In this document: positions 41,966 through 47,827 of the stretch, one piece after another
Layout: each line of letters opens with the position of its first letter
Numbering within the stretch: position 1 is the stretch's first letter
NCBI GenBank assembly: GCA_003566775.1
Contig: PXBW01000037.1
Span: forward strand, 1 to 47,827
Direction of reading: 5' to 3'
DNA from: a candidate division WS1 bacterium
GTDB taxonomy: Bacteria > Armatimonadota > Zipacnadia > Zipacnadales > UBA5352
DNA: 47,827 nucleotides
The notes under the pieces: model-generated
The model's input: only the letters and a program-made list of their open reading frames with translations
What the model was told of the DNA's origin: nothing
The model's database searches: none
Program-made: the position numbers and the translations under genes

Positions 41966-42880
41966 ATGATTCGCCTGGGCCTCACTGCAGCGGTTCATTT
42001 CGAAGGGGAGCGCGGCTGCCACCACGGGAACGCATTCTCCTCCATGTTCAACGGATGGAATCGTGAGCGCGCGGAAGAGCTTGGCTTCCCCACCGGCGGC
42101 GCCACCGATGATCGCGTCGAAGGCGCGAGAGTCGTCAGGATCTATGACGAGGACCGCGAGGGCGCCGAGATGATGGCGCAGATTTACGACATCGACGAGG
42201 TCTGCGACTCGCCTGAGGAACTCGCGGAGGGTACCGACGCGGTTATCGCCGCCGACAGCGGAGAGTTTGACAAGTGGAAGCTCGTGGTGCCGGCGCTGGA
42301 AGCGGGTCTGCCCACCTTCATTGACAAGCCGCTGGCCGAGACCCCCGGCGAGGCGCAGGAGATCGTTGACCTCGCGACGCAGCATGATGCGCCGCTGATG
42401 TCCTGCTCGAGCTTCAGATGGTGCGACGCCGCGCGCGAGATGCGTCAGCAACTCTCGGACCTCGGCACGCTCGAACTGCTGTCCGGCGTAAGCGGGCAGG
42501 GCAAGTACCACGTCTATGCGATCCATCCCGTTGAGTTGGTTTACGGCATCCTCGGCCCGGGCACCCGAACGGTTATCAACGTCGGAGAGGAGGACCGTGA
42601 CATCGTGCACATGCGCCGTGACGATGGCACTCAGGTAGTGCTCAACATGTTCTACCGGGAGGTCATCGCGGGAGGGCAGATGTTCACACTCTGTGGCTCC
42701 GGGGGATGGCACACCGTCACTGAACTCGGCGCGCTCTACCATCCGATGATGGAGGCGTTCCTCACCATGGCACGCACCCGGGAGATGCCGGTCGGTGCCG
42801 CAGAGATGGTCGAAGTCATCGCTGTAGTCGAGGCGGCACGACGCTCGCGCGAAAAAGGCGGAGTCGAGATCACCGTCTGA
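41966..42880 (+). CDS. Gfo/Idh/MocA-like oxidoreductase, short form (copy 2)
   Basis: The product has 304 residues and is paralogous to the gene before it. It starts MIRLGLTAAVHFEGERGCHH followed by GNAFSSMFNGWNRERAEELGFP, again with an H-x-N-x3-S-x2-NG pattern instead of a Gly-rich loop. RVVRIYDEDREGAEMMAQIYDIDEVCDSPEELAEGTDAVI and LPTFIDKPLAETPGEA show the Rossmann part and the DKP Lys; YAIHPVELVYGI lies in the second domain. The ATG has GAGGA ten bases upstream. It ends four bases before the convergent M56 peptidase gene. The pair may form a hetero-oligomer or act on related substrates. Confidence 0.88.
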   Translation: MIRLGLTAAVHFEGERGCHHGNAFSSMFNGWNRERAEELGFPTGGATDDRVEGARVVRIYDEDREGAEMMAQIYDIDEVCDSPEELAEGTDAVIAADSGEFDKWKLVVPALEAGLPTFIDKPLAETPGEAQEIVDLATQHDAPLMSCSSFRWCDAAREMRQQLSDLGTLELLSGVSGQGKYHVYAIHPVELVYGILGPGTRTVINVGEEDRDIVHMRRDDGTQVVLNMFYREVIAGGQMFTLCGSGGWHTVTELGALYHPMMEAFLTMARTREMPVGAAEMVEVIAVVEAARRSREKGGVEITV

Positions 42881-42884
42881 CCAT

Positions 42885-43898
42885 TCAGTTCAGCGCCGCG
42901 ATCAGTTGCTCGAAGGCACAGAATAGAGTGTCATCGACCGGCCGACGCGCCGCAATCAGAAGCAGAGCAACCACCACAAGCCCCACGACGGCCGCGGCCA
43001 TTCCTCTCCAGGGATGACTCGCGGCCGTCTCTGCTTCCACGGAGATACACTCCAGACGCCGCCGGCGCAGATCGATAAGCGCCGGCGCGGGAATCAGCAG
43101 CGTGGCGATGGAGGGCGTCGCAGGTCGTGAGCGCGTCGCCTCACCGGCCACGGCCAGTGCGTTCTTCAGCACCACAGGCGAGACGCCCATAAGTATCGCC
43201 GCATCGTCCGCCGCGGTCTCCTGTGCCTCACGCAGACGATCGCGATAGTACCACGCGGGCGGCGACAGCGCCTGCACTGTTGCGCATACCTCAGCCACCA
43301 GTCGCATCAGATTGTCGAACCTGCGGGCGTGGGCTCTCTCATGCGCCACGATCGCCGCAAGCTCCGCCGAGTCAAGAGAGCTTCGCAGCGACGATGAAAC
43401 CACGATCACCGGACGCAGCAAGCCCGCATTGAACGACACCGAACGGTCGAGATCCACCAGCAGTACATCCTCCGCCTCTTCTTCGAGTGGAACCCCACTG
43501 GAGAGCATCATCCGACGCAGCAGATGACTGCCGATAATCGTGGCGATAAGACGTATCAGCGCCACACACATCAGCAGCAGCGCGAGCCACCCAAAAGCGC
43601 GCATCGCGAAAGCGCCTGCGGGCGCATTCAGCAGCGGCAGCAGACACAGGTGCGGGCGCAGACCGGCAATGTGCGGCGACGCTGCCACGCCTTCGCCATG
43701 GAGAGAGTACGCGAGAAGAGATGCCCCGATGCCGACCACAGGAGGCAGAATCAGCGACGCCAGCCAGACTCTCGCCCGGCTGGCGGCATGGAACTCCCCG
43801 GCGGTCTCAGCAAGCGCCGCCGCCGGCAGCGCCATCAGCAGACTCAACGCGAAGGCCGTGGCGACGAGTATCGCCGCTCCCGCCATCAGCCACGTCAT
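42885..43898 (-). CDS. BlaR1-like M56 membrane metallopeptidase without sensor domain
   Basis: The protein has 337 residues. Three to four N-terminal membrane helices precede a cytoplasmic zinc peptidase domain with HERAH (His186, His190) and the third-ligand region REAQETAADDAA. A late helix (about 300-320) is followed by only some 17 residues, so the external sensor domain of BlaR1/MecR1 is missing. In the family, such peptidases cleave the partner BlaI-type repressor when triggered. Its start overlaps the blaI-like stop by one base, so the two are translationally coupled. No beta-lactamase gene is nearby. The trigger is unknown. Confidence 0.92.
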   Translation of the reverse strand: MTWLMAGAAILVATAFALSLLMALPAAALAETAGEFHAASRARVWLASLILPPVVGIGASLLAYSLHGEGVAASPHIAGLRPHLCLLPLLNAPAGAFAMRAFGWLALLLMCVALIRLIATIIGSHLLRRMMLSSGVPLEEEAEDVLLVDLDRSVSFNAGLLRPVIVVSSSLRSSLDSAELAAIVAHERAHARRFDNLMRLVAEVCATVQALSPPAWYYRDRLREAQETAADDAAILMGVSPVVLKNALAVAGEATRSRPATPSIATLLIPAPALIDLRRRRLECISVEAETAASHPWRGMAAAVVGLVVVALLLIAARRPVDDTLFCAFEQLIAALN

Positions 43899-44374
43899 CA
43901 GCTCTCCCGATCGCTCCTCCGGCGCCTGCGATGCTCGTCTACAAGATCGGCGAGTTCATCGAGCCGATCCGGTGATGAGTCTCCCATCGCCTCGACGAAG
44001 TACGATATCGCGGGCTCCGCGAAGCTCGACAGCAGGCCGTCAATAACCCGACGCGTTACATTGCGCCCAAGCTCTCCACGCGTCAGCGCGGGCCAGTAAA
44101 AGTAAGCCCGACCCTGCTGCTCGCGCTCCAGCAGGCCCTTCTCATGCAGGCGACTCATTGTGGTCATGATCGTGGTGTACGCGGCCTCCTTACCCTGCTC
44201 CTCAAGCGCCGCGCGCACATCCTCCACGGACACCCTTTCCCCCGCATCCCATATAGCCTCCATCACCTGCGCCTCGAGAGTCCCCAGCGCCTGCTCCAGC
44301 CCGCTCCTGTCGAGCTTGAATACCGACAGATCCGGCTCATGGTCATCCCTTGGATTGTCCCCTTGCCCGCTCAT
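43898..44374 (-). CDS. BlaI/MecI-family transcriptional repressor
   Basis: The product has 158 residues. The winged helix LGTLEAQVMEAIWDAGERVSVEDVRAALEEQGKEAAYTTIMTTMSRLHEKGLLEREQQGRAYFY is characteristic, with the recognition helix at AAYTTIMTTMSRL. The C-terminus provides dimerisation and ends in an Arg-rich tail. An N-terminal extension of about 25 residues (SGQGDNPRDDHEPDLSV) precedes the usual start. It represses its own operon with the M56 peptidase through the palindrome over the -10 box just upstream. Target genes elsewhere are possible. Confidence 0.93.
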   Translation of the reverse strand: MSGQGDNPRDDHEPDLSVFKLDRSGLEQALGTLEAQVMEAIWDAGERVSVEDVRAALEEQGKEAAYTTIMTTMSRLHEKGLLEREQQGRAYFYWPALTRGELGRNVTRRVIDGLLSSFAEPAISYFVEAMGDSSPDRLDELADLVDEHRRRRRSDRES

Positions 44375-44421
44375 CTCAACTCCACCCTGGCCTTAACCTG
44401 TCCGAAGTCGCGCGATGCTTG

Positions 44422-44459
44422 CTACTATGTATTATAGTAGACGCGTAAGCCTTTGTCCA
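44422..44459 (-). promoter_or_regulatory. Promoter and palindromic operator of the BlaI-M56 pair
   Basis: On the minus strand TGGACA (44454-44459) and TATAAT (44431-44436) are 17 bases apart. A 7-5-7 palindrome, CTACTAT-N5-ATAGTAG (44422-44440), covers the -10 box. It has the TACT/AGTA character of BlaI operators, so BlaI would shut off its own promoter. Confidence 0.8.
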
Positions 44460-44520
44460 GTTCATTCTCGCGGGCAGATTCCCCGACCGCAGGTCCCGAA
44501 CAACTCCCGAACACTCGGCA

Positions 44521-45294
44521 TCACTCGATCCCGGCGACGGATTCGAGCACCCACGTGGGTTCGATCGATGAGCCCTCCAATTCGTCCCGCGCTGTGACGC
44601 CCGTCAACACAAGCGCGGTGTCGAGGCCGGACTCCTGCCCCATCTCCATGTCAGTGTCAAGCCGGTCTCCAACCATCAGACATTGCTCCGCACTGAGGCC
44701 TATCTCCGCCAGCGCCATCTCCGTGATAATCGGCGAAGGCTTGCCGATCATGATGTCGAGCTTTCGGCCGGTCGAGGCCTCGAGATAGGCGATGATCGCC
44801 CCGGTATCAGGAACGGTCTTACCTCCCTCAAGCGGACAGACCGTGTCCGGATTGGTCGCACAGAACAGCGCCCCGCGCCGCAGGGCCTGATGGGCGGCAT
44901 CAAGCTGCGGCCATGAGATAGTCCGGTCCCATGACGCAAGGACTATCTCAGCCTCCTCGTGATCCTCTGTCAATCGCACCCCCGCCTCAGTCAACTCCTC
45001 GTTCAGAGCGGCCTCACCCATCGATAGCACCGATGCACCCGGATGCTCTGCCGCGAGATACCGCGCCGAGGCCAGCGGGGAGTTGACGACATCCCCCGCC
45101 TCAGTCGCAATGCCCAGCTTCGACAGCTTCTCCGCGTAACTCTCCCGTCGCGCAATCGGCTTGTTCGAGAGAAACTGCACTCGCGCCGAGCGTGCCCGGA
45201 GCCTTGCCACCGTCTCGGCTGCTCCCGGGATCAACTCCTCGCCAAGATAGATCGTTCCGTCGAGATCAAACAGATACCCCGCGTATGACTTCAC
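44521..45294 (-). CDS. HAD-superfamily phosphatase, NagD-like (class IIA)
   Basis: The protein has 257 residues from the GTG at 45294, the usual NagD length. Motif I is YLFDLDGTIYLGEE (Asp10, Asp12), motif II is FLSNKPIARRESYAEKLSKLG, motif III is near IMIGKPSPIITEMAL, and motif IV is VGDRLDTDMEMGQ. The IIA cap lies between. Such enzymes dephosphorylate nucleotides, sugar phosphates or p-nitrophenyl phosphate; the natural substrate is unknown. AAGGG precedes the GTG by seven bases. An in-frame ATG at 45360 has no ribosome-binding site and would add 22 polar residues. It lies after the phosphodiesterase-fold gene on the same strand. Confidence 0.93.
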   Translation of the reverse strand: MKSYAGYLFDLDGTIYLGEELIPGAAETVARLRARSARVQFLSNKPIARRESYAEKLSKLGIATEAGDVVNSPLASARYLAAEHPGASVLSMGEAALNEELTEAGVRLTEDHEEAEIVLASWDRTISWPQLDAAHQALRRGALFCATNPDTVCPLEGGKTVPDTGAIIAYLEASTGRKLDIMIGKPSPIITEMALAEIGLSAEQCLMVGDRLDTDMEMGQESGLDTALVLTGVTARDELEGSSIEPTWVLESVAGIE

Positions 45295-45398
45295 GTCTTC
45301 ACCCTTCTCATCCGGCTTGTTTCCGTACCGCCACTTCCTCTGGTCTCTCGCGTTCTCCATTCATCGCGTGCGACGATATCATCCGTCGCTTCTGATAC

Positions 45399-45434
45399 AG
45401 GCCCCCGACGGGACCGGCAAGCCCCGTTCGGGCC
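45399..45434. other. Intergenic stem-loop between the HAD and phosphodiesterase-fold genes
   Basis: AGGCCC...GGGCCT and an inner ACGGG/CCCGT pair can form an interrupted hairpin. Neither strand carries a T tract. A transcript-end or pause function is possible, not shown. Confidence 0.3.
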
Positions 45435-45494
45435 TCATCAAACTCACATTCGATTCATGGCCCCAAGCGAGGCGCGATACGCGTCGCACACGCG

Positions 45495-47162
45495 CTACGG
45501 CTCCTCGCCGGGCCCTCCAATGCACGCTTCCACGGCCCGCGACGCCTCTTCGATCCGCGCATGATCCTCTACCACGCGTGGCAGACTTCGGTCGAAAATA
45601 CGGATCGGATGATCGGCCCGCCACCGCTGTGTGACCGCCTGTTCGAGAACCCGCCCATCGAGGTAACCGGGGACACCCTCGCCCGCGAGATACATGATCG
45701 TTGCGGTTATGTCCTCGACGCGCGCTCCTTCAATCCTGGCGCCGCGCCGAATCCCCGCGCCCGCCGCCACGATTATCCCCTCGGCCCCCGGTGTCCCGGA
45801 CGGGAAATGCCCCCCGGACGGACGCGCAACCCGCACCCGACCGTCGAGACCGGTGGCCGTCAGGCCGGTCACCACGTGCGGCGACCGCCAGCGCGTCACT
45901 ATGTGTGGAATCCGGTCCACATAGGGACCGGAACACACCCGTTCACGCGGCTGAGCCCACTCCAGCGGACGCCTCCCGGTTGCGGGATCGATCGCCGTTT
46001 GCAGCGCTCCGATAACCTGCAGCTTCAGGCGATCGACCTGTCCGGGGTCAACGCAGCCCAGCGGAAACTCGCTCATGAGGTTCAGGTGCATCTGTCCCCC
46101 GGGCGCGGGAATCACTGAGCTTCGCTCGTAATCAAGCCACGCGTCTTCGGAGTTTCCCCTCCGGTCATCGTCATCCTCAGACTCCGGGAGCATCTCCGCG
46201 ATACCTTCCGGAAGCACCTCGCGGATCACTGAGAGAAAGTCATGCGCGCCACGGCTCACACCTGTTGCAACCGAATGCCACCAGCCTCGGGCGGAGGAAC
46301 GCGTCCGCAGCAATCCCAGATACGCCATCAACTCGGGAAGGCACGATGCTACCCTGCTGTTGAGAGAGGTTCCGTATGGAGAGATTACCAGCACCTGATC
46401 GTCAGGACCAAGTAGATCGAGCAGCCTTCCGATGACTGCGTCAATCTCGCGGTGAATGACGGTCAGGAGCTTACCGTGCGCTGCATGAAGGTCATCCCGA
46501 AAGTCCAGGTGATTGCGATCGAAGAGATGCCAGTACCACCGCAGAATGCGCCCGAGTTCGCTGAAGCTTATGGCGAACACGTCCCATCGGCCGTCATCCA
46601 GCAGTTTCTCGGCAACCGACGCTTTCGCCCGTAGCGCCGCGACCGCTTCCTCGACCCCGTCCTCGTAGCTCCCTGCGGCTGCATGATGCCTTGCATCAAC
46701 GTGCAACGGGCTTTCCTTGAGGCTGCGCCTTACGAGATCCCTCACCCGCCGCGGATATGCGAAAGCCTCGTCATCACTTGAGGGAGCCAGCCATCCGGAT
46801 ACGGTCACCCACTCGGCCTCCGGAGCCGGATAGGTCATCGGGACAAAGAACGTCCCAACGGACCGACCCCGGTCGGCGAGAAGCTGAGAGAGCGACGGGA
46901 CCCGCAACATGCGCGAGTTTGCCGCCCGCCACTGGTAACTCTTTGGCACCAGATTGTGCAGCGCCCAGACACCGTGCTTGCCCGGATTGACTCCGGTGAG
47001 TACGCTCGACCATGCGCAGATCGGATCGGTGTTCGCTGCCGATTGCAGACGGCCGTACACACCGTGCCGCATCAACGACCGCAGCGCCGGCATCTGGCCG
47101 GTCGAGGTGAGTCGTTCCACCAGCTCGGGGGTGGCGCCATCGATGCTGACTACCAGCAGCAT
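45495..47162 (-). CDS. Type I phosphodiesterase/nucleotide pyrophosphatase-fold protein with lost catalytic residues
   Basis: The protein has 555 residues and no signal peptide. It has the fold marks of the PF01663 family: VVSIDGATPELVERL (Asp8), MPALRSLMRHGVYGRLQS, WSSVLTGVNPGKHGVWAL and a final GGHFPSGTPGAEGIIVAAGAGI. Residues that bind metal or act as nucleophile in relatives are changed. P47 stands where T-x-P-A-W is usual (a nearby Thr45 exists). G204 and R208 stand in place of the Asp and His of V-D-R-I-H-H, and SPYG (261-264) replaces SDHG. It is therefore probably inactive as a canonical phosphoesterase, or acts by another mechanism. The intact frame suggests selection for the fold. 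It precedes the HAD gene on the same strand. Confidence 0.88.
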   Translation of the reverse strand: MLLVVSIDGATPELVERLTSTGQMPALRSLMRHGVYGRLQSAANTDPICAWSSVLTGVNPGKHGVWALHNLVPKSYQWRAANSRMLRVPSLSQLLADRGRSVGTFFVPMTYPAPEAEWVTVSGWLAPSSDDEAFAYPRRVRDLVRRSLKESPLHVDARHHAAAGSYEDGVEEAVAALRAKASVAEKLLDDGRWDVFAISFSELGRILRWYWHLFDRNHLDFRDDLHAAHGKLLTVIHREIDAVIGRLLDLLGPDDQVLVISPYGTSLNSRVASCLPELMAYLGLLRTRSSARGWWHSVATGVSRGAHDFLSVIREVLPEGIAEMLPESEDDDDRRGNSEDAWLDYERSSVIPAPGGQMHLNLMSEFPLGCVDPGQVDRLKLQVIGALQTAIDPATGRRPLEWAQPRERVCSGPYVDRIPHIVTRWRSPHVVTGLTATGLDGRVRVARPSGGHFPSGTPGAEGIIVAAGAGIRRGARIEGARVEDITATIMYLAGEGVPGYLDGRVLEQAVTQRWRADHPIRIFDRSLPRVVEDHARIEEASRAVEACIGGPGEEP

Positions 47163-47287
47163 GACGCCTCCACCGCCCGACGCCGACAGTCCCCGATACC
47201 TGTCATCTCATGGTCTCTCTGCGTCACCGTCACGTCTCCGTTCCAGACCCGCGGCAATATTCACAACTGTTGCCCGCGCCGCCGGCG

Positions 47288-47296
47288 ATTATACCA
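47288..47296 (-). promoter_or_regulatory. Extended -10 promoter candidate of the phosphodiesterase-fold gene
   Basis: On the minus strand TGGTATAAT gives a perfect -10 box with the TGn extension, about 125 bases before the start codon. The -35 region (GGACGA at 17 bases) is weak, as is common for extended -10 promoters. Confidence 0.45.
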
Positions 47297-47714
47297 TCGC
47301 ATTGATCTCTTCGTCCGGCGCGGGGTCATCCGCCTCACGCCACCGTCCGCGTCGTGCCATGTATACCGGGCACCGACTCCATCCACGCCGCCCGCCCCCA
47401 CCTCCGTCATTCGTGAATCGACCGGGAAAGTGTGTGTCGAAGAACCTGACCCTCTGAACCTGTCCCCCCATGGCTCGCGCTCAGTCCCCCGCTGCCCTCG
47501 GGAGGGTGCAGCGCGGGCATCAAGATGGCCGCACCCGAGCCTCACTGTGCACCCTTCCGCCCCGCAACGAACTCAGGCGGGCGAACCGCCGGATCCCACG
47601 TCTCCGCCGGGTAGCCCCCCGCGGATCACATCTGCGATGAAGTCCCCCAGCCTCACATAAGAGAGGACAGTTTACTGCAATCACACCCCGCAGACAAGCT
47701 CGCGACACGCCGGA
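47297..47714. other. Intergenic stretch without a recognisable gene
   Basis: About 420 bases lie between the phosphodiesterase-fold promoter and the stop codon of the partial gene at the window end. Short open frames on both strands are Arg/Pro-rich translations of GC-rich DNA without coding character. I see no RNA gene, repeat or clear terminator. Confidence 0.5.
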
Positions 47715-47827
47715 TCAGGCAAAGAACGCCAGCACGACGTTGGCACCCCACCCCAACCCCAGCACTACCAGCACCCACTGCGCCACCCTCGATGACAGCA
47801 TCCACCCCGGAAGAGGCGGCCGCCCCC
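47715..47827 (-). CDS. 3' end of a gene for a membrane protein (start outside window)
   Basis: The minus-strand frame open to the window edge ends with a TGA at 47715-47717. Its last residues are RVAQWVLVVLGLGWGANVVLAFFA, a basic residue followed by one hydrophobic helix that ends the protein. The fragment has 36 readable residues, too few to name. Same-strand position suggests it lies upstream of the phosphodiesterase-fold gene, about 550 bases away. Confidence 0.45.
   Translation of the reverse strand, partial: GRPPLPGWMLSSRVAQWVLVVLGLGWGANVVLAFFA

Noticed and set aside
42885-44374. A beta-lactam resistance locus
   Set aside because: The peptidase lacks the penicillin-binding sensor and no beta-lactamase or PBP2a gene is present.
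1-47827. tRNA genes, rRNA, CRISPR arrays, insertion sequences, integrases or attachment sites
   Set aside because: No cloverleaf with a GTTCGA arm, no regularly spaced repeats, no transposase motifs and no terminal inverted repeats were seen.

Overview
The window is a G+C-rich bacterial chromosome segment. It is dominated by a minus-strand ribosomal-protein super-operon, read from about 30.3 kb down to 7.1 kb, with accessory genes on both sides. The prepilin-like gene at the left edge carries the [20 protein letters not shown] / [19 protein letters not shown] signature. That signature, with the YetA/PcRGLX-like, sulfatase-like and Gfo/Idh genes, suggests Armatimonadota or a related environmental lineage; this is inference from recalled patterns, with no marker-gene tree.

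Left flank (1-7.1 kb): a partial DUF1559-type prepilin protein; a minus-strand set HIT hydrolase - Met-rich secreted protein - solute-binding protein, driven by a perfect consensus sigma70 promoter (TTGACA-N17-TATAAT); a small Pro/Asp-rich lipoprotein on the plus strand with its own promoter; a bidirectional terminator; and a 645-residue secreted protein of unknown function. A strong terminator at 7098-7128 closes the ribosomal operon.

Ribosomal block (7.2-30.3 kb), in transcription order: consensus promoter, leader with a 13-codon open frame and a terminator-like hairpin, rpsL, rpsG, fusA, rpsJ, rplC, rplD, rplW, rplB, rpsS, rplV, rpsC, rplP, rpmC, rpsQ, an EF-G paralogue, rplN, rplX, rplE, rpsN, rpsH, rplF, rplR, rpmD, rplO, secY, adk, map, infA, rpmJ, rpsM, rpsK, rpsD, rpoA, rplQ, truA, rplM, rpsI. 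Three departures from the usual str-S10-spc-alpha order stand out. rpsE is absent between rplR and rpmD and nowhere else in the window; tuf is absent after fusA; and a divergent EF-G2-type GTPase sits between rpsQ and rplN. Several products are also unusual: S3 has an acidic C-terminal tail of about 130 residues, S12 has an insertion and a PG-to-NS change in its conserved loop, S11 has an acidic N-terminal extension, and RpoA has a glutamate-rich interdomain linker.

Right flank (30.4-47.8 kb): a large membrane hybrid histidine kinase; a sulfatase-fold enzyme with Thr at the formylglycine position; a YetA/PcRGLX-like protein; a tandem universal stress protein; an ArsR - permease - CPxC thioredoxin metal(loid) module with a visible operator; two tandem short Gfo/Idh-type oxidoreductases; a BlaI - M56 peptidase pair with a palindromic operator over its -10 box; a NagD-like HAD phosphatase; a phosphodiesterase/phosphatase-fold protein that has lost most catalytic residues; and the 3' end of a membrane protein at the right edge. 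I saw no tRNA, rRNA, CRISPR array, insertion sequence or integrase. The strongest leads are the rpsE/EF-G2 rearrangement, the str-operon leader, the two altered alkaline-phosphatase-superfamily proteins and the Met-rich secreted protein.
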